From Cupriavidus cauae (GTDB lineage: Bacteria; Pseudomonadota; Gammaproteobacteria; Burkholderiales; Burkholderiaceae): 64,000 bases of DNA. The notes below the pieces were generated by a model, which did no database searches, was not told the DNA's origin, and was given only the letters and a program-made list of their open reading frames with translations. This document shows, piece after piece, positions 8,127 to 16,642 of this stretch; the stretch's first letter is position 1, and each line of letters begins with the position of its first letter. Made by a program: the position numbers and the translations under genes. Location of the stretch: assembly GCF_008632125.1 (NCBI RefSeq), contig NZ_VWRN01000072.1, positions 1-64,000 on the forward strand, in the 5' to 3' direction.

Positions 8127-9491
8127 ATGGCTTCTTCCCTCTCGATCGGCTCCGGTGCCGGCTTCTCCGGCGATCGCATCGACGCCGCGCTGCCCGTGGT
8201 GCGCACGCTGATCGCCGACGGCGGCCCGGCCGCGCTGATCTTCGAAACGCTGGCCGAGCGCACGCTGGCGCTGGCCCACCTGGCCCGGCGCGCCGATCCC
8301 GAGCGCGGCTACGAGCCGCTGCTCGACGCCTTGCTGACCCCGGTGCTGGGCCTGTGCCTGGCGCACGGTATTCCGATCATCGGCAATTTCGGCGCGGCCA
8401 ATCCGCACGGCGCCGCGCGACGCGTGCAGGCGCTGGCGGCCGAACTGGGCCTGCCCAGGCCGCGCGTGGCCGTGGTCGAGGGCGACGATCTGTCCGGCGA
8501 TGCCGGCCGCGCGCTGCTGTCGGGCCTCCTGGGCGAGGCCTTTCCCGAGCGCCGCTTCGTCTGCGCCAACGCCTATATCGGCGCGCAGGGCATTGCCGAT
8601 GCGCTCATCGCCGGTGCACAAGTGGTGGTGTGCGGCCGCGTCGCCGACCCGGCCCTGGCGGTCGGCCCGGCGATGGCGCATTTCAAATGGTCCTGGCAGG
8701 ACTGGGACCGCCTCGCGCGCGCGACCATGGCCGGCCATCTGCTCGAATGCGGTGCGCAGGTGACCGGAGGCTATTTCGCCGATCCCGGCATCAAGGACGT
8801 TCCCGACGTCCATGCGCTTGGCTATCCGATCGTGCGACTCGACAGCGATGGCGGCATCGAGATCGGCAAGGCGGCCGGCACCGGCGGCTGCGTCGACCTG
8901 CGTACCGTCAAGGAACAGCTGCTGTACGAGGTCCACGACCCCGCCGCCTATCTGACGCCCGACGTGGTGGCCGACATCAGCGCGGTCACGGTCGAGCAGG
9001 TCGGTCCGGACCGCGTCGCGGTGCGCAATATCCGCGGCCACGCGCGTCCCGAGCAACTGAAGGCCAACCTGTTTCATGAAGGCGGCTGGATCGCCGAGGG
9101 CGAGATCTCCTACGCCGGACCGAACGCCGCGGCGCGCGCGCGCCTGGCCGGCGACATCGTGCGCAAGCGGATGGCGATGCTGGGCATTGAGGCGCCGGTG
9201 CGGCTCGACCTGATCGGCGTGCTCAGCGTGCTGGCCGACGATGGCGGCGCATGGCTGTCCGCGCCGCAACCAGATGAAGCGCAAAGCCAGGACGTGCGGC
9301 TGCGCGCCGCGCTGGCGCACGAGGACAAGGCCGTGGCCGAGGCGCTGCTGCGCGAGGTCAACGCGCTCTATTGCTGCGGACCTGCCGGCGGCGGCGGCGT
9401 GCGCACCGCGCTGCGTCCGCGGCTGAACGCGATGTCCTGCCTGGTGCCGCGCGATGCGGTGTCGCCGCGCCACACGATGATCGAAGGCTGA
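8127..9491 (+). CDS. acyclic terpene utilization AtuA family protein (DUF1446)
   Basis: Encodes 454 residues from ATG 8127. It matches the AtuA/DUF1446 family from 'MASSLSIGSGAGFSGDRIDA' through 'IIGNFGAANPHGAARRV', 'VCANAYIGAQGIADAL', 'VVCGRVADPALAVGPAMAHF' and 'CVDLRTVKEQLLYEVHDPAAY'. AtuA is required for citronellol/geraniol use in Pseudomonas, but most family members occur in other acid catabolic loci and have no proven reaction. The next gene, two bases downstream, supplies the small domain that is fused to the C terminus in some homologues. A Bug binding protein follows, suggesting import of an organic acid. Confidence 0.88.
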   Translation: MASSLSIGSGAGFSGDRIDAALPVVRTLIADGGPAALIFETLAERTLALAHLARRADPERGYEPLLDALLTPVLGLCLAHGIPIIGNFGAANPHGAARRVQALAAELGLPRPRVAVVEGDDLSGDAGRALLSGLLGEAFPERRFVCANAYIGAQGIADALIAGAQVVVCGRVADPALAVGPAMAHFKWSWQDWDRLARATMAGHLLECGAQVTGGYFADPGIKDVPDVHALGYPIVRLDSDGGIEIGKAAGTGGCVDLRTVKEQLLYEVHDPAAYLTPDVVADISAVTVEQVGPDRVAVRNIRGHARPEQLKANLFHEGGWIAEGEISYAGPNAAARARLAGDIVRKRMAMLGIEAPVRLDLIGVLSVLADDGGAWLSAPQPDEAQSQDVRLRAALAHEDKAVAEALLREVNALYCCGPAGGGGVRTALRPRLNAMSCLVPRDAVSPRHTMIEG

Positions 9492-9493
9492 AC

Positions 9494-9841
9494 ATGACGA
9501 CGTCCGACACCATTGCCCTCTATCGTCTCGCGCACGCCCGCACCGGCGACAAGGGCGACCGCTCGAACATCAGCGTGATCGCCTATGACGAGCGCGATTT
9601 CGCGCATCTGCTCGCACACGTGACCGAGGACGCGGTACGCACGCTGTTCCGTCATCGCCGTCCCGCCGCGGTGACGCGCTACGTCGTGCCCAGCCTGCAT
9701 GCGATGAACTTCGTCCTCGACGGCGTGCTCGACGGCGGCGTCAACGATGCGCTCAATCTCGACGCGCACGGCAAGGCGCTGTCCTTCCTGCTGCTGCAGT
9801 TGGAGATTCCCTTGCCGCCGGGCTTGCGCGGAGGCGGCTGA
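9494..9841 (+). CDS. AtuA-associated small C-terminal-like domain protein
   Basis: Encodes 115 residues ('YRLAHARTGDKGDRSNISVIAY ...', 'VTRYVVPSLHAMNFVLDGVL', 'GKALSFLLLQLEI'). This domain is found either as a separate protein next to AtuA proteins or as their C-terminal extension. With a two-base gap to the AtuA gene, the two products probably form one complex. The catalytic role is unknown. Confidence 0.85.
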   Translation: MTTSDTIALYRLAHARTGDKGDRSNISVIAYDERDFAHLLAHVTEDAVRTLFRHRRPAAVTRYVVPSLHAMNFVLDGVLDGGVNDALNLDAHGKALSFLLLQLEIPLPPGLRGGG

Positions 9842-9881
9842 CTCGGCGCCACGCATCGGTTCATCCTGACCCGACGACTGG

Positions 9882-9929
9882 CCTGATCACCGACCTGATC
9901 ACCGACCTGATCACCGACCTGATAAAACA
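9882..9929 (+). repeat. four tandem 12-bp units (CCTGATCACCGA)
   Basis: Three exact CCTGATCACCGA copies and a fourth diverging after CCTGAT lie just before the Bug gene start at 9948. Each has a TGATCA palindrome at its centre. Confidence 0.9.
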
Positions 9930-9947
9930 CCCAGAGGAGACCACACC

Positions 9948-10970
9948 ATGCTATCCCGATTCCTGCCCGCGGCCGTGCGAACGCAACCGGCGCCGCGCCT
10001 GAAGACACTGCTCCCCGCGCTGGTCGCGCTGACGGCATTCGCCGCGCTGGCGCTGCCGTCCGCGCCGGCGCGCGCGGAATTCCCCGACAAGCCGGTCCGT
10101 TTCGTCGTGCCCTTCGCCGCCGGCAGCGCCACCGACCAGCTGGCCCGCGCCATCGGCCAGGCCATGACCACCGATGCGAAGGTCACCGTGGTGGTCGACA
10201 ACAAGCCGGGCGCCAACGGCTTCATCGCGGCCTCCGACGTCGCCAAGGCCGCGCCGGACGGCTATACGGTGCTGATCACGACCAACACCACGCACGCGGC
10301 CAACGAGCATCTGTTCAAGAAGCTGCCCTACGATCCGGTCAAGGACTTCACGCCGATTACCGCGCTGGGCAAGGGCGGGCAGATCATGGTGGTCAATCCG
10401 CAACTGCCGGTGAAGACGGTGGGCGAGTTCATCGCGCTGGCCAAGCAGCAGCCGGGCAAGCTGAGCTTCGGCAGCGGCAGCTCGTCGTCGCGGATCGCCG
10501 GCGAACTGTTCCAGCAGATGGCGCAGGTCCAGCTGCTGCACGTGCCCTACAAGAGCAATCCGCTGGCGGTCACCGACCTGCTCGGCAACCAGATCCAGAT
10601 GATGATCACCGATACCGCGACCGGCCTGCCGCAGGTCAAGAGCGGCAAGCTGCGCGCGCTCGGCGTGTCCGGCAAGACCCGTTCGCCGCTGGCACCGGAT
10701 GTGCCGACCATCGACGAGGCGGGCGTCAAGGGCTACGAGATGAGCTACTGGTTCGCGGCGTACACGCCGGCGGGCACGCCGCAGCCGGTGGTCGCGAAGC
10801 TGAACGAGCTGCTCGTCAAGGCGGCGCGCAGCCAGACCGCAAGCAACTTCTATCGCAGCACCGGCACCGAGATCTTTACCAGCACGCCGGCCGAACTGGC
10901 GGCCTTCCAGCAGCAGGAATCGGCCAAATGGGGGCGCATCATCCGCGCCGCCAATATCCAGCCGGAATAA
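9948..10970 (+). CDS. Bug-family tripartite tricarboxylate transporter substrate-binding protein
   Basis: Encodes 340 residues; AGAGGAGA precedes the ATG. A long signal peptide ending ARAE is followed by the Bug/TctC fold: 'FPDKPVRFVVPFAAGSATDQ' first loop, 'NKPGANGFIAASDVAKAAPDG', 'HVPYKSNPLAVTDLLGNQIQ' and 'GKLRALGVSGKTRSPLAPDV'. The protein binds a carboxylated compound in the periplasm. No TctA/TctB membrane genes are nearby, as for most Bug proteins of Burkholderiales. Linkage to the AtuA pair suggests its ligand is that pathway's substrate. Confidence 0.93.
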   Translation: MLSRFLPAAVRTQPAPRLKTLLPALVALTAFAALALPSAPARAEFPDKPVRFVVPFAAGSATDQLARAIGQAMTTDAKVTVVVDNKPGANGFIAASDVAKAAPDGYTVLITTNTTHAANEHLFKKLPYDPVKDFTPITALGKGGQIMVVNPQLPVKTVGEFIALAKQQPGKLSFGSGSSSSRIAGELFQQMAQVQLLHVPYKSNPLAVTDLLGNQIQMMITDTATGLPQVKSGKLRALGVSGKTRSPLAPDVPTIDEAGVKGYEMSYWFAAYTPAGTPQPVVAKLNELLVKAARSQTASNFYRSTGTEIFTSTPAELAAFQQQESAKWGRIIRAANIQPE

Positions 10971-10981
10971 GGCGGGCGAAC

Positions 10982-11041
10982 AAGCCGGCGAAGTGAGCCG
11001 AGGAAATAAGCCGGCGAAGTAAGCCGAGGAAATAAGCCGGG
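10982..11041 (+). repeat. 26-bp tandem repeat, 2.3 copies
   Basis: A 26-bp unit that begins AAGCCGGCGAAGT and ends GAGGAAAT occurs at 10982-11007 and 11008-11033 with one mismatch, followed by eight bases of a third copy. It starts 12 bases after the Bug stop codon and carries further TGA/TAA triplets. Confidence 0.9.
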
Positions 11042-11153
11042 CAGCCGTTCCCGCATGCCGCTCCCGCATTCGCTGGAGCGGCATCGCGATGGTTTGCCGG
11101 GTCGCCAGCACGGTCATGTGCAGGGCGCGTGCGCTCCGGAGTATGATCGTCGC

Positions 11154-12632
11154 ATGCAAGCCTCGATCTTCTCTTCCGCCCATCCGGCCGACCAGTTGGC
11201 CGAGTTCACCGACCCAGAAGCCGCGCTGGCGCGCATCGGCGAGATCTACGACAACGCGGTCGGCGCGGTGCGCGCGCGTTTCGATGCCTTCGCCCGCGGC
11301 GAGCCGCTGCCCTCGGCGGCGCATGCCTGTTATCCCTATCTGGGCATCTCGGTCAATATCGAAACGATGGTGACCGACAGCCGGCCGTCGTGGGGCACGG
11401 TGGCGTATCCCGGGGTTTATGGCACCACCGTGACGCGGCCCGATCTGTTTGCCGACTACTACCGCGACCAGATCGAACGGCTGATGCGCTATCACCGCGT
11501 GCCGGTGGTGGTGGGCACCAGCCGGCGGCCGATTCCGCTGCCCTTCGTGATCGAGGCGTCGACCACCGATATCAGCTACACGCAGGCCCGCGAACTCGAG
11601 GCGTCGTTCGTGCTGCCAGAACTGAGCCGCATCGACGACGGGATCGCCAACGGCACCTACGAGCCCGTGCCCGGCGAGGCCTGGCCGCTGTCGCTGTTTC
11701 CCGCCGAGCGCGTCGATCTGGCGCTGCAGCGGCTGTACCACTACACCGGCACGGCGCCGCAGCACTTCCAGCGCTTCGTGCTATTCACCAATTACCAGCG
11801 CTATGTCGACGAGTTCGTCGCGCTGGGCCGTTCGCTGATGACCAGCGCCGATGGCGACGAGTACATCCGCTTCGTCGAGCCCGGCGATATCGTGCAGAAC
11901 CACGGCGAGGCCGAGCCCGATATGGCGCTGTATCCGCGCGCGCTGCCGCAGATGCCGGCCTATCACCTGGTGCGCGAGGACCGGCTCGGGGTCACGCTGG
12001 TCAATATCGGCGTCGGCCCGTCGAATGCCAAGACGATGACCGACCATCTGGCGGTGCTGCGCCCGCATTGCTGGCTGATGGTGGGGCATTGCGGCGGCCT
12101 GCGCCGCTCGCAGCAGCTTGGCGACTACGTGCTGGCGCACGCCTATGTCCGCGACGACCACGTGCTGGACCAGGACCTGCCGCCATGGGTGCCGGTGCCG
12201 CCGATTGCCGAGATCCAGGTCGCGCTGCAAGAGGCAGTGGCGCGCGTGACCGGGCTGTCGGGCAACGAGATGAAGACGCGGATGCGCACCGGCACCGTGG
12301 TCTCGACCGACGACCGCAATTGGGAATTGAAGTCCAAGACGCTGTACGCGCGGTTCAACCAGTCGCGCGCGATCGCGATCGACATGGAAAGCGCGACGGT
12401 GGCGGCCAACGGCTTCCGCCTGCGCGTGCCCTACGGCACGCTGCTGTGCGTCTCGGACAAGCCGCTGCACGGCGAATTGAAGCTGCGCGGCATGGCCAAC
12501 GCCTTCTATCGCCAGCGCGTCAGCCAGCATATGACGATCGGGCTCGAAGCGATCCGCATCCTGCGCGAGAACGGCGTCGAGGCGCTGCACTCGCGCAAGC
12601 TGCGCAGCTTCGACGAGCCGGCGTTCCGGTGA
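11154..12632 (+). CDS. amn: AMP nucleosidase
   Basis: Encodes 492 residues from ATG 11154. The enzyme cleaves AMP to adenine and ribose 5-phosphate. The N-terminal regulatory domain ('AALARIGEIYDNAVGAVRAR ... HACYPYLGISV') precedes the nucleoside-phosphorylase-like catalytic domain ('LGVTLVNIGVGPSNAKTMTD', 'MVGHCGGLRRSQQLGDYVLA', 'AIDMESATVAANGF', 'LCVSDKPLHGELKL'). Length and order agree with bacterial Amn. It stands alone; its stop codon lies in the first of six 8-bp tandem units. Confidence 0.95.
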   Translation: MQASIFSSAHPADQLAEFTDPEAALARIGEIYDNAVGAVRARFDAFARGEPLPSAAHACYPYLGISVNIETMVTDSRPSWGTVAYPGVYGTTVTRPDLFADYYRDQIERLMRYHRVPVVVGTSRRPIPLPFVIEASTTDISYTQARELEASFVLPELSRIDDGIANGTYEPVPGEAWPLSLFPAERVDLALQRLYHYTGTAPQHFQRFVLFTNYQRYVDEFVALGRSLMTSADGDEYIRFVEPGDIVQNHGEAEPDMALYPRALPQMPAYHLVREDRLGVTLVNIGVGPSNAKTMTDHLAVLRPHCWLMVGHCGGLRRSQQLGDYVLAHAYVRDDHVLDQDLPPWVPVPPIAEIQVALQEAVARVTGLSGNEMKTRMRTGTVVSTDDRNWELKSKTLYARFNQSRAIAIDMESATVAANGFRLRVPYGTLLCVSDKPLHGELKLRGMANAFYRQRVSQHMTIGLEAIRILRENGVEALHSRKLRSFDEPAFR

Positions 12633-12675
12633 CACGGTGACACGGTGACACGGTGACACGGTGACACGGTGACGC
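12628..12675 (+). repeat. six tandem 8-bp units (GGTGACAC) beginning at the amn stop
   Basis: GGTGACAC occurs five times exactly, then GGTGACGC, with no spacer. The amn stop TGA (12630-12632) is inside the first unit, so each unit adds another TGA in a shifting frame. Confidence 0.95.
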
Positions 12676-12703
12676 GCGACGCCGCCGGTATCGCTATGGT
12701 GTC

Positions 12704-12727
12704 CCCTCTCCCGTGAGCGGGAGAGGG
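12704..12727. terminator. 10-bp perfect hairpin between convergent amn and leuA
   Basis: CCCTCTCCCG and its complement enclose a TGAG tetraloop. It sits between two converging genes, where a bidirectional terminator is expected, but has no T-tract. Palindromes with CCCTCTCCC arms recur in intergenic regions of beta- and gamma-proteobacteria, so it may be a REP-like element. Confidence 0.55.
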
Positions 12728-12764
12728 AAGCCAACCTGCGGTGTCGCAAGGTGCGCGGCGTGTC

Positions 12765-14447
12765 TCAGGCGGCCTGCTGGTCGGCGCCGCTCAGCTGTGC
12801 CGCCCGCAAATGCCGATTGACCCCCGACACCACCGCCTTCAACGACGCCGTCACCAGATTCGCGTCGATCGCCGCGCCGAAGCCGGTCGCTGATTCCCCT
12901 ACCCGTACCTCGACATAACAGGCCGCGCGCGCATCGGCGCCGGACGATTGCGCGTGTTCGTGGTAGTCCATCACGCGCACCGGCATGCCGAGCGCGCGCA
13001 CGAAGGCGTCGATCGGACCGTTGCCCTTGCCGCGCACCACGCGCGTGGCGCCATCCTGCACCAGCGTCGCCTCGATCTCGACCTGATCGTCCGCGCCGGA
13101 CATCATCCGATGCGACACATAGCGCAGCGGCGCATCGACATCGAGATATTCGCGACGGAACAGTGCGAACAGATCGTCCGCGCTGGCCTCGGCCCCGGTC
13201 TCGTCGGTCATGCGCTGCACCGCGCGGCTGAACTCGATCTGCAGCCGGCGCGGCAGATACAGCCCGTGCACCTGTTCGAGCAGATAGGCCATGCCGCCCT
13301 TGCCGGACTGGCTGTTGACGCGGATCACCGCGTCGTAGCTGCGGCCCAGGTCGGCGGGATCGATCGGCAGGTACGGCACCTCCCAGATGGCATCCGGCTT
13401 CTGCTGGGCGAAGCCCTTGCGAATCGCGTCCTGATGCGAGCCAGAGAACGCCGTGAACACCAGATCGCCGGCATAGGGATGGCGCGGGTGTACCGGCAGC
13501 TGATTGCAATGCTCGACGCACTGGCGCACCTCGTCGATATCGGAGAAGTCCAGCTGCGGATCGACGCCCTGCGTATAGAGGTTCAACGCCAGCGTGACCA
13601 GGTCGACGTTGCCGGTGCGCTCGCCGTTGCCGAACAGGCAGCCCTCGACGCGATCGGCACCGGCCATCACGGCCAGTTCGGCCGCCGCCACCGCGGTGCC
13701 GCGATCGTTATGCGGGTGGACCGACAGCACGATGTCGGCGCGGCGCGCCAGATGCCGATGCATCCATTCGATCTGGTCGGCAAACACATTGGGCGTGCTG
13801 CACTCAACCGTGCTCGGCAGGTTCAGGATCATCGGTCGCGACGGGCCCGGCTCCCAGATGTCGGCGACGGCGTCGCTGACTTCGAGCGCGAAATCGAGCT
13901 CGGTCATGCTGAAGGTCTCGGGCGAATACTCGTAGGTCCACGCGGTGCCGGGAATCGCATCGGTCAGTTCGCGGATCAGCCGCGTGCCGGCCAGCGCGAT
14001 CTCCTTGACCTCGTCGCGGCTCGCGCCGAACACGATGCGGCGAAACGCCGGCGCGATCGGGTTGTACAGATGCACGACCGCACGCGGCGCGCCGCGCAGC
14101 GATTCGATGGTGCGGCGGATCAGGTCGTCGCGCGCCTGCGTCAGCACGACGATGGTCACGTCGTCGGGAATGCGGTTCTGCTCGATCAGCATGCGCACGA
14201 AGTCGAAATCGGTCTGCGATGCCGACGGAAACGCGACCTCGATCTGCTTGAGGCCGATCTTCACCAGTTGTTCGAAGAAGCGCAGCTTGCTCGCCACGCT
14301 CATCGGCTCGATCAGCGCCTGGTTGCCGTCGCGCAGATCGGTGCTCATCCAGATCGGCGCGCGCGTGATGCGCTGGTTGGGCCAGCTGCGATCCGGCAGA
14401 TCGACGGTGGCGGCGGGGCGGTATTTGACGGCGGGGTTGCGCAGCAT
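12765..14447 (-). CDS. leuA: 2-isopropylmalate synthase (long LeuA)
   Basis: Encodes 560 residues, the long form with a C-terminal leucine-binding regulatory domain. It condenses acetyl-CoA and 2-oxoisovalerate, the first step to leucine. The HMGL-like barrel shows 'STDLRDGNQALIEPM' (metal-binding Asp and Arg-Asp-Gly-Asn-Gln signature), 'EVAFPSASQTDFDFVR', 'SVHPHNDRGTAVAAAEL' (metal-binding HxH) and 'EGCLFGNGERTGNVDLVTLA'. The C-terminal part ('GKGNGPIDAFVRALGM') is the LeuA dimer/allosteric domain. It is transcribed alone; a 9-bp hairpin lies in its leader (14542-14563). Confidence 0.96.
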   Translation of the reverse strand: MLRNPAVKYRPAATVDLPDRSWPNQRITRAPIWMSTDLRDGNQALIEPMSVASKLRFFEQLVKIGLKQIEVAFPSASQTDFDFVRMLIEQNRIPDDVTIVVLTQARDDLIRRTIESLRGAPRAVVHLYNPIAPAFRRIVFGASRDEVKEIALAGTRLIRELTDAIPGTAWTYEYSPETFSMTELDFALEVSDAVADIWEPGPSRPMILNLPSTVECSTPNVFADQIEWMHRHLARRADIVLSVHPHNDRGTAVAAAELAVMAGADRVEGCLFGNGERTGNVDLVTLALNLYTQGVDPQLDFSDIDEVRQCVEHCNQLPVHPRHPYAGDLVFTAFSGSHQDAIRKGFAQQKPDAIWEVPYLPIDPADLGRSYDAVIRVNSQSGKGGMAYLLEQVHGLYLPRRLQIEFSRAVQRMTDETGAEASADDLFALFRREYLDVDAPLRYVSHRMMSGADDQVEIEATLVQDGATRVVRGKGNGPIDAFVRALGMPVRVMDYHEHAQSSGADARAACYVEVRVGESATGFGAAIDANLVTASLKAVVSGVNRHLRAAQLSGADQQAA

Positions 14448-15089
14448 GAACGGGTCCTCCTCGCGAGGGAATCGCGATAGCGAAAGAAAAGCGGGACGGA
14501 TGGCACGCGGACGATCGAATGCCGATCGGGCGCGATCAGGACCGCAATCGAGGCCGATTGCGGCGTGCCAATGCGAACGGAAAGGTGGCGACAGGCTGCC
14601 GAACTGCCACGGGGCGCTAGGCCCGGCAACCGATCGGTAGGTCTAGTTGTAGCGAGGAGAGGGCGCAGGCGAGCGCGCGGACCGAGCCGAGGCCATCGAT
14701 GGCGACCGCATGACGCGCGCGCGCCGACGCGGCGATGCGCAGGGCATCGGCGGCTTGGCGGTGGACGGTCGTTGCAACGGACATCGTGCTGGCTGGTGTG
14801 AGTGGTGTCGAGCTTCGATGCGATTCGACGCGATTCGACGAGGCTCTACGGTGTAGCAGCCACAAAGCGTAGTGCATCGAGCGTCGACTCGTCAAGCGCG
14901 CACGCTGCGGTGGTGTGACGCCACACCGCGGTCTCGGCCAAATGGATGAGATCGCGCTCCCGGTCTCGTACCTGAACGCGCGCTGCCCCACGCAAACCGC
15001 GGCCATCGTCCACCGCCTGGCCGGTACAGCGACGCCGCCGTCGCGCCTAGCCTGAATGGGGACATTGGCCCAGCAAACGGGGAGACATC
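14448..15089. other. gene-free interval between divergent leuA and a lipoprotein gene
   Basis: About 640 bases with no supportable gene. Short frames on both strands lack ribosome sites or conserved patterns. The leuA-proximal part holds the hairpin at 14542-14563. Near 14907-14930 an imperfect GCGGTGGTGTG / CACACCGC dyad is present. Promoters for both flanking genes must lie here but no clear -35/-10 pair was found. Confidence 0.4.
14542..14563 (-). promoter_or_regulatory. 9-bp perfect hairpin in the leuA leader
   Basis: CCGCAATCG, a four-base loop and CGATTGCGG form a perfect stem about 95 bases upstream of the leuA ATG. No U-tract follows on the minus strand, so it is not a simple intrinsic attenuator. 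It may be an operator or an mRNA structure controlling leuA. Confidence 0.45.
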
Positions 15090-16484
15090 ATGAGAACGGG
15101 AACGGGGTCGAAGGCGCTCGCCTGGTTCGCGGCGGCGCTGACAGCGATGGTATTGGCCGCATGCGGCGGAGGCGGCGGCAGCGATGGTGCGGCAGCGGGT
15201 CCGAGTTCGGGCTCGGGTTCCGGCGGATCGTCGGGACCCGGGTCCAACGGCTCCCCGACAACGGTCAGCTATACCGTGACACTCGGGCAATCCGCCGGAC
15301 AGGTCGGCGTGGGCCGCACGCTGACGCTGGCCGCCGTCATCGTCGACAGCAATGGCAAGGACGTTACCGCCCAAGGCAGCTACGCGTGGACCTCGTCCGA
15401 TCCCGCCGTCGCGACGGTGAGACCGAGCGCCACCGTCGCCGGTGCCGCGGTCGTGACCGGCATCGCCCCCGGTACCGTCAACGTGCAGGTCGTCGCCACC
15501 ATCAACGGTGCCGACGGCAAGGCCATCGTGCTGCCGGTGCAGACGGCCACGATCACCGTCGCCGCCAGCCACCACTACAGCCTCGCGGTCTCGCATCCGC
15601 TGCTGACGCTGGCCAATGGCGAAACGCGGCAGATCCGCGCCACGCTGCTCGATGGCGACGGTATCGATGTGTCGGCCGCCGTGCACGACTGGGCCTGGGC
15701 CAGCTCGGCCGCCGGCATCCAGCTCAGTGCCGATCGCGAGCGCGCGACGCTGCACGGCGTCAATCCGTCCACCACCAGCACGGTCGAGGGCACGGTCACC
15801 GTCGGCGTGACGGCGCCCAATGGCGTCGCGCTGGCCGCGCGGATCGCCGTCGTGGTGCTGAAGAACGGCAGCTACGCCTACACGCTCGAGCTGCTGCGCA
15901 ACGGCACGCCGATCGACGCGATCTCGATCCTGAACGGCTATCCGGCCACGCTGTCCGCGCGCGTGATGCGCAGCGACGGCCTTGATGCGACCGCGCAGTT
16001 CGACGGCCAATGGTCGTACGCCAGCACCTCGCCGTCGCTGTCGGTCCAGCCCACGGCGAGCGGGCGCGGCTTCACGCTGAACACCAGCCGTCCCAACGGG
16101 GCCGATCCGCTGCAGAGCCTGTTGAAGGTCACGGCCACCAGCAAGGCCCTCGATGCCACGCCAAGCGCCGGGCTGACGGTGACCGAGCAGCCGACCTGGG
16201 CGCTGGTCTACGACGGTCCGCAACCGCTGCGCATCGCGACGATGCCGCCGCTGCCGATCCCGGTCACCGCGACCGTCAGGCATCGCGGCAACGCGCTGAC
16301 CTTCCTCGAATGCGAGGCGTGGGACTGGCAGCAGGCCGGCAATATCGCCGTGACCCCGGCCACGCATCCGGGCCAGGTCGGCGTGACGCCATTGACCCCG
16401 GGCGACTTCTCGCTGACCGCGAGCTGCAGCGTCAGGAAGACCGGGCAACGGTTGTCGGTGACGATCGCGGGCACCGCAATCTGA
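15090..16484 (+). CDS. secreted lipoprotein with bacterial Ig-like domains
   Basis: Encodes 464 residues. A lipobox LAAC (Cys at about 25) is followed by a Gly/Ser-rich tether and repeated beta-sandwich segments. The first segment ('GVGRTLTLAAVIVDSNGKDV ... YAWTSSDPAVATV ... GIAPGTVNVQVVATING') is a typical BIG2 invasin/intimin-like domain; a second begins at 'LTLANGETRQIRATLLDGDG'. It is likely anchored to the outer membrane and exposed to the periplasm or surface. No partner genes are adjacent; a strong terminator follows at 16542-16579. Function unknown. Confidence 0.8.
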   Translation: MRTGTGSKALAWFAAALTAMVLAACGGGGGSDGAAAGPSSGSGSGGSSGPGSNGSPTTVSYTVTLGQSAGQVGVGRTLTLAAVIVDSNGKDVTAQGSYAWTSSDPAVATVRPSATVAGAAVVTGIAPGTVNVQVVATINGADGKAIVLPVQTATITVAASHHYSLAVSHPLLTLANGETRQIRATLLDGDGIDVSAAVHDWAWASSAAGIQLSADRERATLHGVNPSTTSTVEGTVTVGVTAPNGVALAARIAVVVLKNGSYAYTLELLRNGTPIDAISILNGYPATLSARVMRSDGLDATAQFDGQWSYASTSPSLSVQPTASGRGFTLNTSRPNGADPLQSLLKVTATSKALDATPSAGLTVTEQPTWALVYDGPQPLRIATMPPLPIPVTATVRHRGNALTFLECEAWDWQQAGNIAVTPATHPGQVGVTPLTPGDFSLTASCSVRKTGQRLSVTIAGTAI

Positions 16485-16541
16485 TGCGCGCGCAGTTGGC
16501 GCGCAACCAGCGCGCCATGTCGCGCCTTGCCGTGCCATGCG

Positions 16542-16579
16542 AAACGCCCCCATGGCGACAATCCGTGGGGGCGTTTTTC
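16542..16579. terminator. intrinsic terminator shared by convergent genes
   Basis: AAACGCCCCCA pairs exactly with TGGGGGCGTTT across a short loop and is followed by further T residues on the + strand. It ends the lipoprotein transcript and probably also the ompW transcript from the other side. Confidence 0.9.
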
Positions 16580-16607
16580 GGTCCAGATCAGAGGCAGCGA
16601 GAGACGA

Positions 16608-16628
16608 GCGTACCCGTTTCTGCGTGCC
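16608..16628 (-). repeat. dispersed 21-bp repeat, copy 1
   Basis: Read on the minus strand, this 21-bp element contains ACGCAGAAACGGGTACG and is identical to 47700-47720 on the + strand; the 17-bp core also occurs at 47569-47585. It lies 14 bases beyond the ompW stop codon. Confidence 0.8.
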
Positions 16629-16642
16629 AATGGGACCGGCCC

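Noticed and set aside
14617..14785. Small minus-strand frame upstream of leuA as a leucine leader peptide
   Set aside because: It lacks a run of Leu codons and a following terminator/antiterminator pair, and has no clear ribosome site.
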